From the NCBI GenBank assembly GCA_030562195.1, contig CM060200.1, positions 39,715,084 through 39,779,083 of the forward strand: a stretch of 64,000 nucleotides of DNA. Reading direction: 5' to 3'. Positions 13,018-27,000 of this stretch are shown here, in pieces (position 1 is the first letter of the stretch; each line of letters opens with the position of its first letter). The DNA is from Nipponacmea schrenckii (Eukaryota; Mollusca; Gastropoda; Lottiidae). Below the pieces are notes generated by a model that worked only from the letters and a program-made list of their open reading frames with translations, was not told the DNA's origin and did no database searches. Both the position numbers and the translations under genes were made by a program.

Positions 13018-13176
13018 GGGGCCTTATTCTCAAAAACATAACTTCCATAAAAATTCCAGATGTTGAGAAATACAGTTATCTGATTGGATAACAAAACAAA
13101 ACAGTTTTTATTGCGTGACCAATCAGACGACTGGAACACAAATATTATTACGTAAAGTTTTCAAGAATAAGGACCC
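13018..13176. mobile_element. Short TIR element, family II
   Basis: Left end GGGCCTTATTCTCAAAAAC. Right end, inverted, GGGTCCTTATTCTTGAAAAC. Total about 159 bp. Its termini match the element at 3821-3975. No open frame; a non-autonomous MITE is the simplest reading. Confidence 0.65.
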
Positions 13177-14606
13177 TCATTGGTGAAACAAATAAAATTT
13201 TAGGATGATGCAACTGTACCAGTACTAACATGAGGTCCTAGATTGTTTCTTAAACTCTTTTTTTTTCTTAGTCCAAAATGACAATTAACCAGTAGTGTTC
13301 AAATATTCACAGGCATGTTGGTGCAATATATACCATACAGTTCAGATCTATATTATATTTTATTATTGGATGTAATGTGAATAAGAGTGGGGTGGGTTGG
13401 TATGATATTGGTTAACTTTTAACAGCCTTTGATAAATTAATTTCACTTGCATAATTGTTGGTATTAAACATTGAATGACCATACTATAATTTTAAATTAA
13501 AAATAAACTCCAATTTGAAGTTTTTAAACTTGACATAATTACTAAATGCCACATAATGAGATAAAGTGGATATTTAACATAAACATCAATCAATGAGTAC
13601 AAAAAATGTTTAGATAAAAAAGTTAACCATTAAAACTTTACTATAATGACCATATTATACCATTTATACTGTTTAAATGACCTTCAATTTGAAGATTTCA
13701 TTGCACACATAAAAATGCCACTTTATACTGAATTGAAGTTTGTCAGATAATTGTAATTCAGGTATTAATTTTAATTAAAAAATGATATCACCTTATTCAT
13801 GATATATAAAACAGATATTCATCATAATTACAAGAAATAATAAGAACAGGTTCACCATTTTGGGGAGTTAATTGTGGTCTTGATTATATGTTAATTATCT
13901 TCAGAAATGCACAAAAATACTACAAAATTCATTCAAAAATACCTACAACTGGGAATTTTACTTTTAATTTCTATTGTTTTTTTTTATATCGTCGAGTCTC
14001 AAGAAATAACAGTTGTCATTTTATAAACTTGCAACTCGGATTATTCTAGACACACATGGTTGAAAGGCTCAAATTTATTCAGTAACTAATTAGCTTAAGT
14101 CGGAATGGCAAACCTGTCCCTTTTTTAAACAATAGTTGTTGACTATAAGAGACTCTGAATAAAACATTCCATAAACTGACTTAATTGTTAGCATTATGTA
14201 TTTAGTATCTGGAACAATCCAATCTAAGGAGCAAAATGCAATACTTAAGCTTGAATCAATTGCTGTGAAATAATTCTCAAAATGCCAAATGATACTTGTA
14301 AATATTTCTAGGTGAGAAATGTTTCTCATAATTAAGCTGTGAGTCAGATTCTTTTCTACTGGATACAGCCCTTAAACCAGAACAATGTACTTCCAATGGT
14401 TGGCTTTACCAGTGTTCAAATCAAGTTGAAGGTTCTGCAGATGTCTTTTAAACCAATAACTTTGTATCACAGCTTAGATGACAATTTCAACAAAACACAT
14501 AGAAATTCCAGGTCACAATATTATTACACAGTTTTGTCTTTGGTTAAACAATGGCATACATGTAGGCTGTTCACATTCACAGGTTAAAACATGGAACAAA
14601 TAAATG

Positions 14607-14612
14607 TTTATT
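14607..14612 (-). terminator. Poly(A) signal candidate for IPO11
   Basis: AATAAA on the minus strand about 420 nt beyond the IPO11 stop codon. Position is plausible for a 3' UTR end; no cleavage data are available. Confidence 0.4.
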
Positions 14613-15033
14613 GTGCAAAATTTACTGACACATTCTTACGCCTAGCCTGAAAAATCTAATGTCACATTCTAAAGGAGTTGACCCCAATGCATCTTGGGAT
14701 AGCTAGTCTGTATAAAGGAAGCATGTCTGGCTCTACCAGTGACGATACCACATCTTTTTATCAGGGTAGAGACAGATTGACGCATAATCCTCTGAGGTAC
14801 ACAGAAACACAAACACAGGCCCATCAAAATAGTGAATATATTGCATTTTATGTGCAGTTTAACTGTCAAATTCCTTGCAAATCTTTTCCATGGAAATGAA
14901 AACTAAAAATGGAGGGAAAATGTTCATCTTCCTTGACCAGGAATGATCTTGTAGAAAAACAAAACAACGCAGACACCCAAAGCACTAGTTGACGAAAGAC
15001 ATTTTGAAGCACTTAATTTGATTATCACAAAAG

Positions 15034-18000
15034 TTACGAGCAAATTTCCTTCAATTGTTTGATTATTTCATAATCTACGTCCGACATCATACGATTAAAG
15101 TTTGTATGACCTTGAACTTGTTCACACTGTCTCACTTGATTCATGACAAAGTCTTTTAATGACACACTGTGAACGGGATCTGTTTTACTCAACTGAAATA
15201 AAACATCATATAGAAATATTAAAAAAACCTGCAAGCAAGATAGTTCATGCCCATTATAAGAGTCTTCAAGAGAAACTTCCCCATGACTTTAAGCAGAAAA
15301 TGATAGTGGCATATTCCAAAAATCAGAACTTATATGACAGCAAACAAAAAACAATCTGTACTTAACAGGTACTATACTTCTCATTATTATTTTTTTTTAA
15401 TTTCATATCAGGACAGAAGAAAATCATCCAACAGATCCAGATCCCCATTTCTCAATAAAATATTTCTTCCACCCTAGGCCTGTACATCTGGGAGATTCAA
15501 TCACAACTGTCGTGTGTCAAAGGTTAATTACATATTATCAATGAACTTACGTTTTTCTTTCTAATATCATGTTGTGTAGGTATATCACTATAATCATCAT
15601 CATTAGAATATTGATAATTCTCTATAATATCATCTTCTCCAAACACTAGTGAACTGATATAAAAAATATTAATTGATTTCTTAATCCATAAAGAAAGAAC
15701 GGCTGACAGTGTTCTTATATCACTGACAGAAAGAACCCAAGTAGGAAATCTCAAGGTGTTATATTGACCCATGAACCGTCCATCCAAAGTCGGGCAGTAA
15801 ATGTCTATCTAACAGAGAATACAGACATAATAAGCTATGTGAATCTGTAACTAGACAATAAAGACATATAAATCTACACAGACTGTATCCTGTACAGTGA
15901 TGATAACATTGTTCAAGACAAATCTCATTATTTAAGAAACTTCTACTTACTCGTAATTTTTACCATGATCATCTTTCTGACAAACATCATGTAGAACTTC
16001 TACACAAAGATGTATTATACAGCTAAACTTTTCACCTACAATACTATTCATATACATAACATTAAATACATTGGAAATAAACAAAGACAGGCATATTTGG
16101 ACCAATAAATTGCTGTGAGTATTGCCAATTTTCTCAGTGATTTGCAATTCATGATGCTGATGTTAACAAACTACATATCAGATTTTCATTTTGAGAAGAG
16201 ATACAGGTGGTTAAAATTATGTTGTGTCCACTGTAAATCATTCTTGTGGCCATTTCTGATTTCTAATTTTCTGAAGAGACTATATAATTCTATTGTCTGT
16301 TATTATGTATGCTTGATAAAGATTCCAGTATGTGAATTGAAACGTTACTTAAATCAGAGGAAGGAGTAGTATATCCATAATAGTGTTCTTATTTATCCAA
16401 TATAACAGTAAATAAATCATACCTATGATTTATAGATAAGAGTGAAGACAAGGCCAAAGCTGATATTTTCCTTCTCTCAGGTTGTGTTATAGAATCTATT
16501 TTATCACCATATGTATCTAGTAATCTTTGAAGAATAGTTTGACTCTGAAATACACAATTAAAGTTAAAATTTAAAAAGATTACAAAATATAAAAATTTCA
16601 TATAGTATTTCTCCCATTCACCAATTCAACACTGCCTTTAATATTCAAAATGTAAATAATGAACCGAAGTCCTACATCCTTATACTTTCATTGCAAACCA
16701 TTCTCGAAATCATTTGCCTTTTAATCATGAAGTTGAAGCGGTAGATAAAAAACAAAAACATAATTTTGAGTCTTTGACAGCTGAAAAAAGAAGATGAACT
16801 TACATTTCGTTGTGTGTCTGAAGCAACTTTTTCTACAACCGACCAGAATACAGTTTGATTTTGAAGAATAACACGAGATAATAAAGTTAAATACATCGAC
16901 AGAACTACGCTATTCTCCTGAAAAAAGAACAGACATCAGTTCACATAACAAGAAATGAAATGAATGGAGTTTTACGTCCTACTTTATACATATACAAGAA
17001 GCACACAAAATTATTTGAACTATATTTTTATCCAATGAAACTACAGTTTGCTTATTCCGGCAATATAATGAGGGATTGATCAAGGGCAAGATGTCAAAGA
17101 TAAATCCAAACTTTATAGTACATTGGATTTCTGAGAGTTTTATTTTAAAATATCTGTAGTATATCAACTGAAATAAATACATACCTCCCCATTGACTATA
17201 GTTGTTACCACTCCGTTTAATAACGGTTGAAAAACTTGTGGTCCTTCTGTTGGGAATGTTTTAAAAACTACCTCTATCACCTATAACAATCAAATAACAT
17301 TGCTTATTATGACTTACTTATAATAACAGTTATCACTTGAGAAAGTTAACCTGTATTTGTAATGAAACGTGTTGAAAAGAATAAATAGAAGTCTATATCC
17401 ATAATAATTGTGCTCTTTTAATGAGAAGTGATACTTCTAAATGTCGTTCAAGCATTATAATAATAGTACTCTGCTTCCAAAACAATACATAAAAACTTAC
17501 AGGCTACTTACAGTTTAGACAACCTACATAATTTGTTAAGGAGATCGTTCAATGCAAGTCAAATTTTGAATAAATACAATTTATCTAAATTGGCTTAAGG
17601 CTCCTATAGAAAATCAATATGATTTTATCTTGAAATAATAGAACAGAGAAATGTAATCATGTAATATTTCAATCATATTTACCCGTAATATCATAACTAA
17701 ACCTTCAGCTCTAATATCAGTCATTAAACTAGAAAAGGAGGGCACCAACACACCTGAATATGCCTGTAAATATAGATTTACTTGTAAAAGAGGAACATAA
17801 AATATATTATACATTGAAAATATGAATATGTGAACATAATATAAATGTGAAATGTGAAGAAGTAAACTTATTTAAGCCTGTACAAGTTTGTCTTTGTATA
17901 CTCTTTTCTATTGCCTTTGTATATTATATTGAACTTATTATAAATAAAATATTGTTTAAATCAATATGTGAATACTTATGATGGATTAGATAATAATTTT

Positions 18001-21000
18001 ACAAGGGTCAGAATTAGGTCCAATACCAAAGGATGTCCAAACTTCAGTACAATAATTTAAACCAAACAATGAACAAACAGTAAAACAATACCTGCATAAA
18101 TTCATGAGGTCCCAATAATATATAGGCTTCTATAACTTTTAAACATATACGTAAATTTTCAGTTCCTAATTCTGTACAAAAGAAATTTTGCATGTTAAAC
18201 TCTCAATAAAAATATACATATAATAGTAATCAAAGCTTTATTCGTTTGGTTTATTGTCATACAACTTTCTATCTAGCAAATAAACATTCCTGACTTTCAG
18301 TATCCAATCAGTACCATTTTAACACGAATAATCAGGAAAGAACTTAAGAATAAGTCCTAAACTGAAAGGCCGAAAGTATTCTGTCTATGACCAGAAAAGC
18401 TGAGCATACCTAATAAAGCTGGCATCTGTTGAAATATTTTAAGAAGAGGTTGTGTAATATGGGGTGAATTCTGTAAAGCAACTACCCAGAGTTCTAAACC
18501 ATCCTCTAATAAATATATATGTTGATCTTGGTTAATATCTGTACTAGATTCTATCACCGGTATTAAAAAATCATATAACTTTGTACACGTTGTACCAAAT
18601 CCCTGAAATAAGGTAAATCAATATGAACATTGAAAATATACTGACTCTGACTAAAGTCTTTACTATTAGTTATTCCAAGATGAAGGATATTCATATAAAA
18701 GTTATGAAAATAAGAACGAAACAACTATATTTTACAAGAATAACAACTTAAGTTCAAAATGAACCCTAAGACTTATACAAACCTTTAGCATGACATAAAT
18801 TCTGTCAAACGAAAAAAACACTTTCCTAAATTTCATAAGCATTATCAAATTGTGGTCTATAAGATATCAAGTCTCTAATAAGAGTTATCCCCCTTCAAAG
18901 AACCTAAGAAAAACTGGAGGTCATAATTTAATTTGTGTCTTATTTTGAATCTTAGCCATCCTGAAAAAAACTCAATCTTTATCGGACCACCATTCTACAC
19001 TACTGTGCATGATGATAGTCACAAATGTCCAGTTCTAGTTTATGAAGATATGATATAGTGGGTGAGGTCAAATGTCATGTTAGTGTTCCATGTTAGTGTT
19101 TATACCAACACGAAATTTGAACACATTCTTAATGTTAATATACAGTATACTCTTGAGTAATCCCACACACTCGCTAATCTGACATTATTTTTCAGTCTGG
19201 ATGTATTTTATGTATGTATTATAACACCAAATTAACTAACACGGAAGTTCCGTGACGGAACACTAATACCAGATTCGAGCTCACCCATTGCATGATACAA
19301 ACCTGGACAAGATGTATTAAAGTAGTCAATATAGCACAACGTAACATATTATGTTCACTGGACTCCTGCCATAACAATGGTAGATATTGTACTAATGCTG
19401 TGGTATACGGTTGTATTTTAGATCCAACTCTCTCTATTACAAATGATAAAACATGTAATACATGCATCTGAAAATAACAGATAAACATTTTTTGATATGG
19501 ACAGTTTAAATAATGATTCCTCCCAGAAAATAATAATTAGATCAATCTTGAATGGTAAATTCTTAAAGGGATAATAGGCGTTAGAATACACTCGTCCTAC
19601 GGCTTATATTTGTGTTTCATTATAGTAATTCAATTTGACATTTATGTCTTATGTCAAAACATTTTCGTTATGCAAATATTCAGTAGTCTTAAGTCTTACC
19701 TTAGTATCACATTCTCTGACTTCCTTTAATAATTCAAACAGGTGAGCAAATAGTGACTCTAGATACTGAAATATAATAGAAACATAATAACAATATAATA
19801 GAAATATGTTAGAAATACTTAGATTCAATATGTTTTTTATCTGTCACCATTTTGCTTTCAAAACAATAAAGTAACATGGGTTAAGCATTGAAATTACAAA
19901 TAAAGAAATATAAAGTTAGATATTGAAAACCATACAGTAGCAAGTTAAATAAAAACTGCTAAAAAGTAGCCACAATCATTAGATATTCATACTTACTGGT
20001 AGTAACTGTTCAGTTTTAAACTCAAAATCATCCACTGGTAAAAATAAGTCAAGGATAATGTATAGAGCAATTTCATAATATATCAACTAAGGTTTGGATA
20101 TACTGATATTGATACATACGTTATTATTTATACTGAACAGTTCTAATCAGGTCCACAATTCTAAAACTCAGATCCATAAAATGGGTTGGAACTATTGTCC
20201 CCATGAGATTGACAGGACAAATCTAATATACACTATTATTGTACTGGATTTCTCTAAATATACTAATTGCTGAAAATTATAGATGTATGTTAGAAACTGT
20301 TGTTAGTGTGGCAATGTGTTCAGATAAGTAAGGCTGTGGTAAATTTGAACCTATGTTGGTGTATTTTATTGCTTTTCTGAATCTCTGATTACAAACTACA
20401 GACTGAGCTACCTCCCTTCCCTGATTTTAAACTCTTGTTGTTTTTTATAAAGGATATCTGTTTTAAGACATTGTGCAGCTTCTATTCTAACAGCCAAGTC
20501 TTCATCCTTAGAGAGTAATGATAAAATAATCTCATACAACATCGGTCTTAAACTGACAGACATCTTGACACCAACCCACTGTCCTATTAACCATATAACT
20601 CTACGTCTAATTATTCGATACCTGGAAAATAACACAATCACAAAACATTATTAATTGAAACATTGACCTCGTGTTCCTTAAAACACATTTCCATAACCCT
20701 TAGTTGTGAATTTACTATTATTGTATGTGATATTCAAAATATACCTTTGCTCCTAAAAACATATTATTATAAACTTTAGTTGTGAATTAGCTATTATTTA
20801 AAGTTAAATTCCACATTTCCAGTCATTTTATGTAAGATTATTGAGAAAAAAATCACCCAGTAGGCTTCATACAATCTTGTTCTATGCTTAAAACACACAA
20901 GTAACAAAAACACCTTGTGGAGAAATATTAACTGTCAATTTTCAATTGAAGGTAAATATGACTCTAGTAAACAAAACCATGAAATAAATTTTAAGAACAA

Positions 21001-24000
21001 GAGAACTATTTTCAATAACATACCCACATATCTGTTGTAAATTATTATATCTGCAAAAATTTCGAAAATCACACAAAGTTTGTCTTACAACAGCGTTTTT
21101 TTACATATATACAATAAGCTGAAAGCATGCTATTATGTATATATGAATGGAATATAGATTAAATAACAACTTATTCTCTTGATAATGGATTAAGTTTTTC
21201 ATTTTACCAAGAATTGATGGCAACCCTTGTTACTAACATATTTTACAGTGGGTAAAGCGAGTACTTGTTCTTTATCTATATAAACTTACTGAAAATGTTT
21301 ATTTTGAAGTTCAGCAGCTAGATGTGTAACAAACCACTGATCAAAATTAATATCATCGAACAAATCAAACGATGCCAGACCAACTGCATTGTACACTGAA
21401 AAACAAACAATACAATATTAGAAAGATAACCACCATTTGTACTGTAATGATGATAGATAACATACCCATAGATGTACCAACATAAACTTAGCTCTAGTCA
21501 TCTTTACAATAAAATCATTGAAAAGCAGAAATTCCATGTCTTACTCTTTGAATCGAGAAGGCCTTATAATGTGAATAGAGCATATTAGAACGATGTCATC
21601 ACACTTAATTAAAATGGAATTGCAGGAACCATAGACATCTGACTGATATCAGTGTCCCCTGATACACATACAATTTTATAAAACCTCTTTACAATCTCTT
21701 TAAACGTCCAAGATTCATAACTTTTACATAAACATAGAGCTTTATTTACAAATAAGATAAAATGTTTATATTACAAAAAAAGTTATCAAAGTTGATAAAT
21801 TTATCATACCTGCATCTTTTTTGAGTAAAGCTTCTAGATTATCTGGGTCACAGGGTCCTTGGTTTGACTGAACCATTTCTAATAGTACTGTTGTTAAGGT
21901 TAAACGAAACTCTTTGAACACAGTTAAAAATAACACTTCTGTACATGGCTGTAATAGAAATATTTTTATTTGCAATGTATCTGTAATATGAAAATTAGTC
22001 AAGAGTCTAAAAGCAAATGACCTTTATTGTGGCACACAAACATTACTGCAGTCAGTCATTGCTTATATAATATAACTTAATAATAATATCATAATAAAAT
22101 AACAAAAATATTTTATTTTGTTTAATCATTGGTTAAGCATAAAGAGATTTTCGATATTTATTATATGTATAGGGGACACTGATAACATCAATTTGCATCA
22201 TTCTAGTTTTCACCCAGAAGTCTGTGATACCTGCAATTCACACAAAAAATTGATGTCATCAACTATTTAATGAAGGGGAATTGCAAGAACCACAGACATC
22301 TTATTACAAATTGGAATGGTGCAAATTGATGTTGATTGATTATTTCCGATACACATAAAATTTTTAAAAACCTCTTCACAATCCCTATAAGGCTTTTTAC
22401 TGCTTACATAATCTTTTAAACATTTTCAAATCTCAACATCTGAGGTATAACATGTCTACCTACCCTTAGAGAATATTTATAAGAATCTCCCACTTCATCT
22501 TGACCTAAAATACAAACAGGTATATAAAATAAAATAATAATATAGTATGAGTGAAATATCAGACTATAACTCACAGATACAGTGAAACCCTCAAACCAAA
22601 TCCTACATAAACCCCTGTAAACCAGCCGAATCACTATATAATACATGGGAGATAAACCCTGGTAAACCGGCGCCCTCTCTAAATTGCAATCTGGCATTGA
22701 AATCAAGCCCCATAGTAGTTAATTGGTCTCATTAAACTGGCTTCTGAATTTGTATTAATTGAAGTAAATCCCTTGACAGCATGAAAGATGAATACGACAC
22801 ATCCAATTAATTTCTCTTTTATGTATTACCACTGTTACAAGGTTTAACCCAACAACCCCTTCAAACCAGCATTTACAAAGGGTCCGACAGCCTGCCGGTT
22901 TAGAAGGGTTTCACTGTGTAATTAATATGATCCACCATTACATTACAAACTGATAGTTTCACAGGGATAATGTCAATGATTTGTAAGTTTTTAAAAATGA
23001 AAATAAAACTTACAGAATTCTTCAGGATCTGCCTCCCAAGTCAAAAGATCATCCGAGGTCAATAAAAAGTACTGTGATACCAATCTACGGCAAATTTCAG
23101 CTAATGTTTCGTAAGTAAAAAACTCAGTCAGAACCTTGTGTGCCTGCATACTAATAGATGAAGAATCTGAAGGAGAAATAAAATGTTTACTTTATCTGCT
23201 CTTCATGGAATTTATTTATCCTATTTGCTGTCACAACTATTAAATATGATCATTTTCCCACTATATTTTTTATAAATATGATAAACAAAGAAAGTAAATC
23301 TCGAACTCATTGAAAGAAATATGTCAACATAGGATACTCCAGAATCTAATGTTTCAACATCATGGGCAAAGAAGTAACATGTCAAACTCCATTTCATTTT
23401 TTTGAATTTTAAAAATAATTAATGGAGATAATTCAAGTGTGGTTGAGCAGATGGCCAAATATGCAAGACAATAAACAAAATTCAAGTAACACTTTGCTTG
23501 GCAGCTATTGTGTTTAAAATATAAAGACCGAGATAAGTGGCTGCTTCAACCGTCATGTCACAATCTATCTTGAGAAACAACTATATAACAATAAGGATAA
23601 CAAGTCTGCCGTCACAGGGATCCTTTCTACCAGCTGGTCCTTGGCCAAACCTCTTGGCATTGATCTTTCCCTGATTATCTGTACCCATTTACAGCTGGGT
23701 GGACTCGAATTCTGAGTGAAGATGACTTATTCAAGGTCATCAAACTTTCACATGCTGATCAAGATTAGACCTCATGTCCGACATTTTTAAATGACGTCAT
23801 GACATAAAGAACCAATATTGTACATTAAGTGTGTTTACCTTGTGGATTTTTCGGAGGTTTATAAACATCACAGAATAAAATACCTTTCATCAAATTAAAA
23901 CAATTAACAACAAATCTCTCAAATAATAAACCTGTAAATAATAAAATACAAAATTTAACACTACAGACAAATAAGACTTAACAAGAACAAATCTGAATCA

Positions 24001-27000
24001 GCAAAAAAATTTCTGAAAAGGCCCACAGTATTCATTAGAAATGTCTTAAAGCTCTTGCAATACATTCATCTTTAGACTCAACTAGCAATATAGTTCAATG
24101 GCAGAGGTGGAATAGTCACAAATGGTGGACATTCAAATAAACAAACTTACTTTTCGCATTAAAATTATATCTAACAACAAACTCTAAAGACATTCTTATA
24201 AACTGTACAAAACCTATAGGATGTACATCTAATACATCTAGAAGCTGAAATAGAAATTCACAAATCTTACAAATCAATATGCAAGAAGGATAACAATACA
24301 TTCAGTTGTGTATTTCATATTTCAGTAATTTGTATCATTTTAATCTTACGTACTAATATCTTTACAATCATTAGTCATTGCATTTTAAGTCTTATGTGTG
24401 ACACTAATAACAAATTATAATGAAAGTTGATCAATACGGATCATGAAGAGGATTTAAACATTTGGGCCTAGTACAAGATCTCATTAATATACACTATCAC
24501 ACCAAATTTCATTCAAATCAAATGAAAACTGTCTTTAATGCGTTTACAAGTCAATTTTGACGCATCAAGAGTAATAACTCAAAAACCGTTCATTAAAAAA
24601 ATCGTCAATATCAAAATTGTGGACAGACGGACAGGGGAGACAACAATATACAACATGTGGCCGTATAAAAACTATGATGCTTTGACAGAATGAAGACTAA
24701 CTATTAATAAAGACAGACTCACCACTTTTGTTAAAGTAACAAGTAATTTTTCACATTTTTCAACCATTACATGATTCCCCCACATAGTTCTGCCTACAAA
24801 TATTTTTATCAAAATACAAATATCAAGTATATATTATATTTATGTAGGCTCTACTTCACTGAACCTCTTTTTTTACATTTTCAACATCATAAGATTGATA
24901 ATAGCTCACAGTACATCATTGTTCACATGTTTACATCACTGACAGGGGAAACATGTTTTAAAACTAAGATAAATTCTTCAACTGGTAGCAATGATATCCA
25001 ATTAGCATTACTATTACACAGAGTTAAGCAAGAACACTGAACAAATATAAAAATTTGGACCCTAAGATTTAAGACCAGTAAAAAGTTTTGAAATCATACA
25101 TCCAATACTTACGACAATCTAGGACTTGATCTAAACGTTGAAATATAGAATTAATAAAAGACACAGCATCAGGATAGGCTGTTAAATCTTTAAAACCAAA
25201 CACCACCAACTTTCTTAAAACTGAAAATATAAATAGATATAAAATAACTCAAATAGATATCAAAGATAGGATTTAAGTAAGTAGCTTCTAGGAAGATGAC
25301 ACAAAGGCCCTTGCTATGCCCCCCCCACCAAAAACCACATTGACCATATTTGCTTTCTATTTGTGTTGTATTTATAATTAAAAAAAAATATTTAAGTCCA
25401 TGAATACAGATAAGCTGTCTTTCTTCAAATATTGGAAAATCTCAAGAGAAACTAGTGCACTCAAATAATACCAACAATCAATCTTTCTTAAAGGCTTTGT
25501 CAAATTATGTCCTACCTTTTAAAGAAAGAATACATTTATCTATTGCTGGGGCCATGTCTTCTTCATGTTTTGAAGCCAGTTGATAAAACTGTTCTATGTA
25601 CATATTCCATACTCTTAGAATAAAACTAAATATTTCCATTGTAAGCTGAAATTCAAGAATTATACAAGCATTAAAGACAAAAAATCTAATAGGTTTACCC
25701 AGAACTCATCATTTTAAATCTTTGACTTGAAAAATAAGGTGGTTTTATTTTGTTGCATTCATGGACAATGTCCAAAATTGAATCAAAATATTCAAGTTTC
25801 ATGTTCAGTTGTATCTTTTATTCTTATTGCATAGAATATTGAAGGCAGTACCTCTTCTTCCAATACATTCATCATCACAGTCCGTAAACAACATTTAAAC
25901 GTCAAGATCACACAATTTTATAGTATATTATTAAACCTGACAACGCTGTGTACAATAAAACCCAGGTGTAGTATACCATACATTTTGGTTTCATTATATA
26001 TTTGACATTTGACCCCAATACTGTCCCAATTTATCATAGAGCCTACCTCTTCAAATAATTTTCTATCACTGGGTAATCGTTTGGATGCCAATGTCTTGGT
26101 AACATGGTGAAAGACAAGTAAGGCTCGTTCTTGTACCAGGCCATCATTACATCTTATAGCTTGATAGAGTGTTGGAAGTAGGTCACTCCAATATTTGGGA
26201 CAATCTACACGAGCTATCTTAGCAACCAGCACTGCCAACTGTAATGTAACCTAGAAGATAAAACCACACACAAATTTAACTTCTGAACCCAATACAAGTA
26301 AGCTTATATTACAATAACAATGTATGTGATCCTGAGAGAAATTAAAAATTTTTTCACTTCCACTATAGTAAATTTCTATCAAAATGTAGACATAAGTTGA
26401 AACAGATTTTTATACTGAGAAATGAAATGGACTTGATGTAAAGCTTTTACAGATCATACATACACCAGATCTGTTGTAGGTAATATTGTTGCAAAACCAA
26501 AAGTAGAATGTTACTTAAGTTACCTGTGGTGAAGGCTCATTAAAATTTGAAATAGATCTTCTTTTGATAGTATCTCTTTCTTCTTCATTAATAGCACTAA
26601 AAACATTTAAAAAATATGTTTGTCTTATACACATAGAGCTTACTGGTCAAAAAGATATAAGCTTTCAAGCAAAAACTCAAATACATGTACTCATATGATC
26701 CTTGAATGGCATTTAATATAATATGATACATATAACACAGAGTACCGGTAAGTCTTTATTGATTTTAACTATTTTTCATTAATACTGCTATGTTTCAATT
26801 CGTTATTAAGCTGGGCATACTTGAAACAAATAAATGTTCCAAACAAGTCATGAATTGTTTTTTATCTCATATTTCCATGCAACACAAATATATATGATTA
26901 AGTTTTTGTATAACTAAATAAATAATAAGAATGTAGAATTGTAGCTTACTTTGGTGCTGATCGTCTCCAATATTTATCCACACCATTTTTACAATACATC

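Larger units (their letters stand above)
10972..15033. other. Intergenic stretch between FBXW5 and IPO11 3' ends
   Basis: This is the convergent 3' space of two genes. It holds the 21-bp minisatellite at 12132-12286 and a short TIR element at 13018-13176. Apart from probable untranslated sequence at each edge, no exon with a recognisable product or paired splice signals was seen. Confidence 0.6.
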
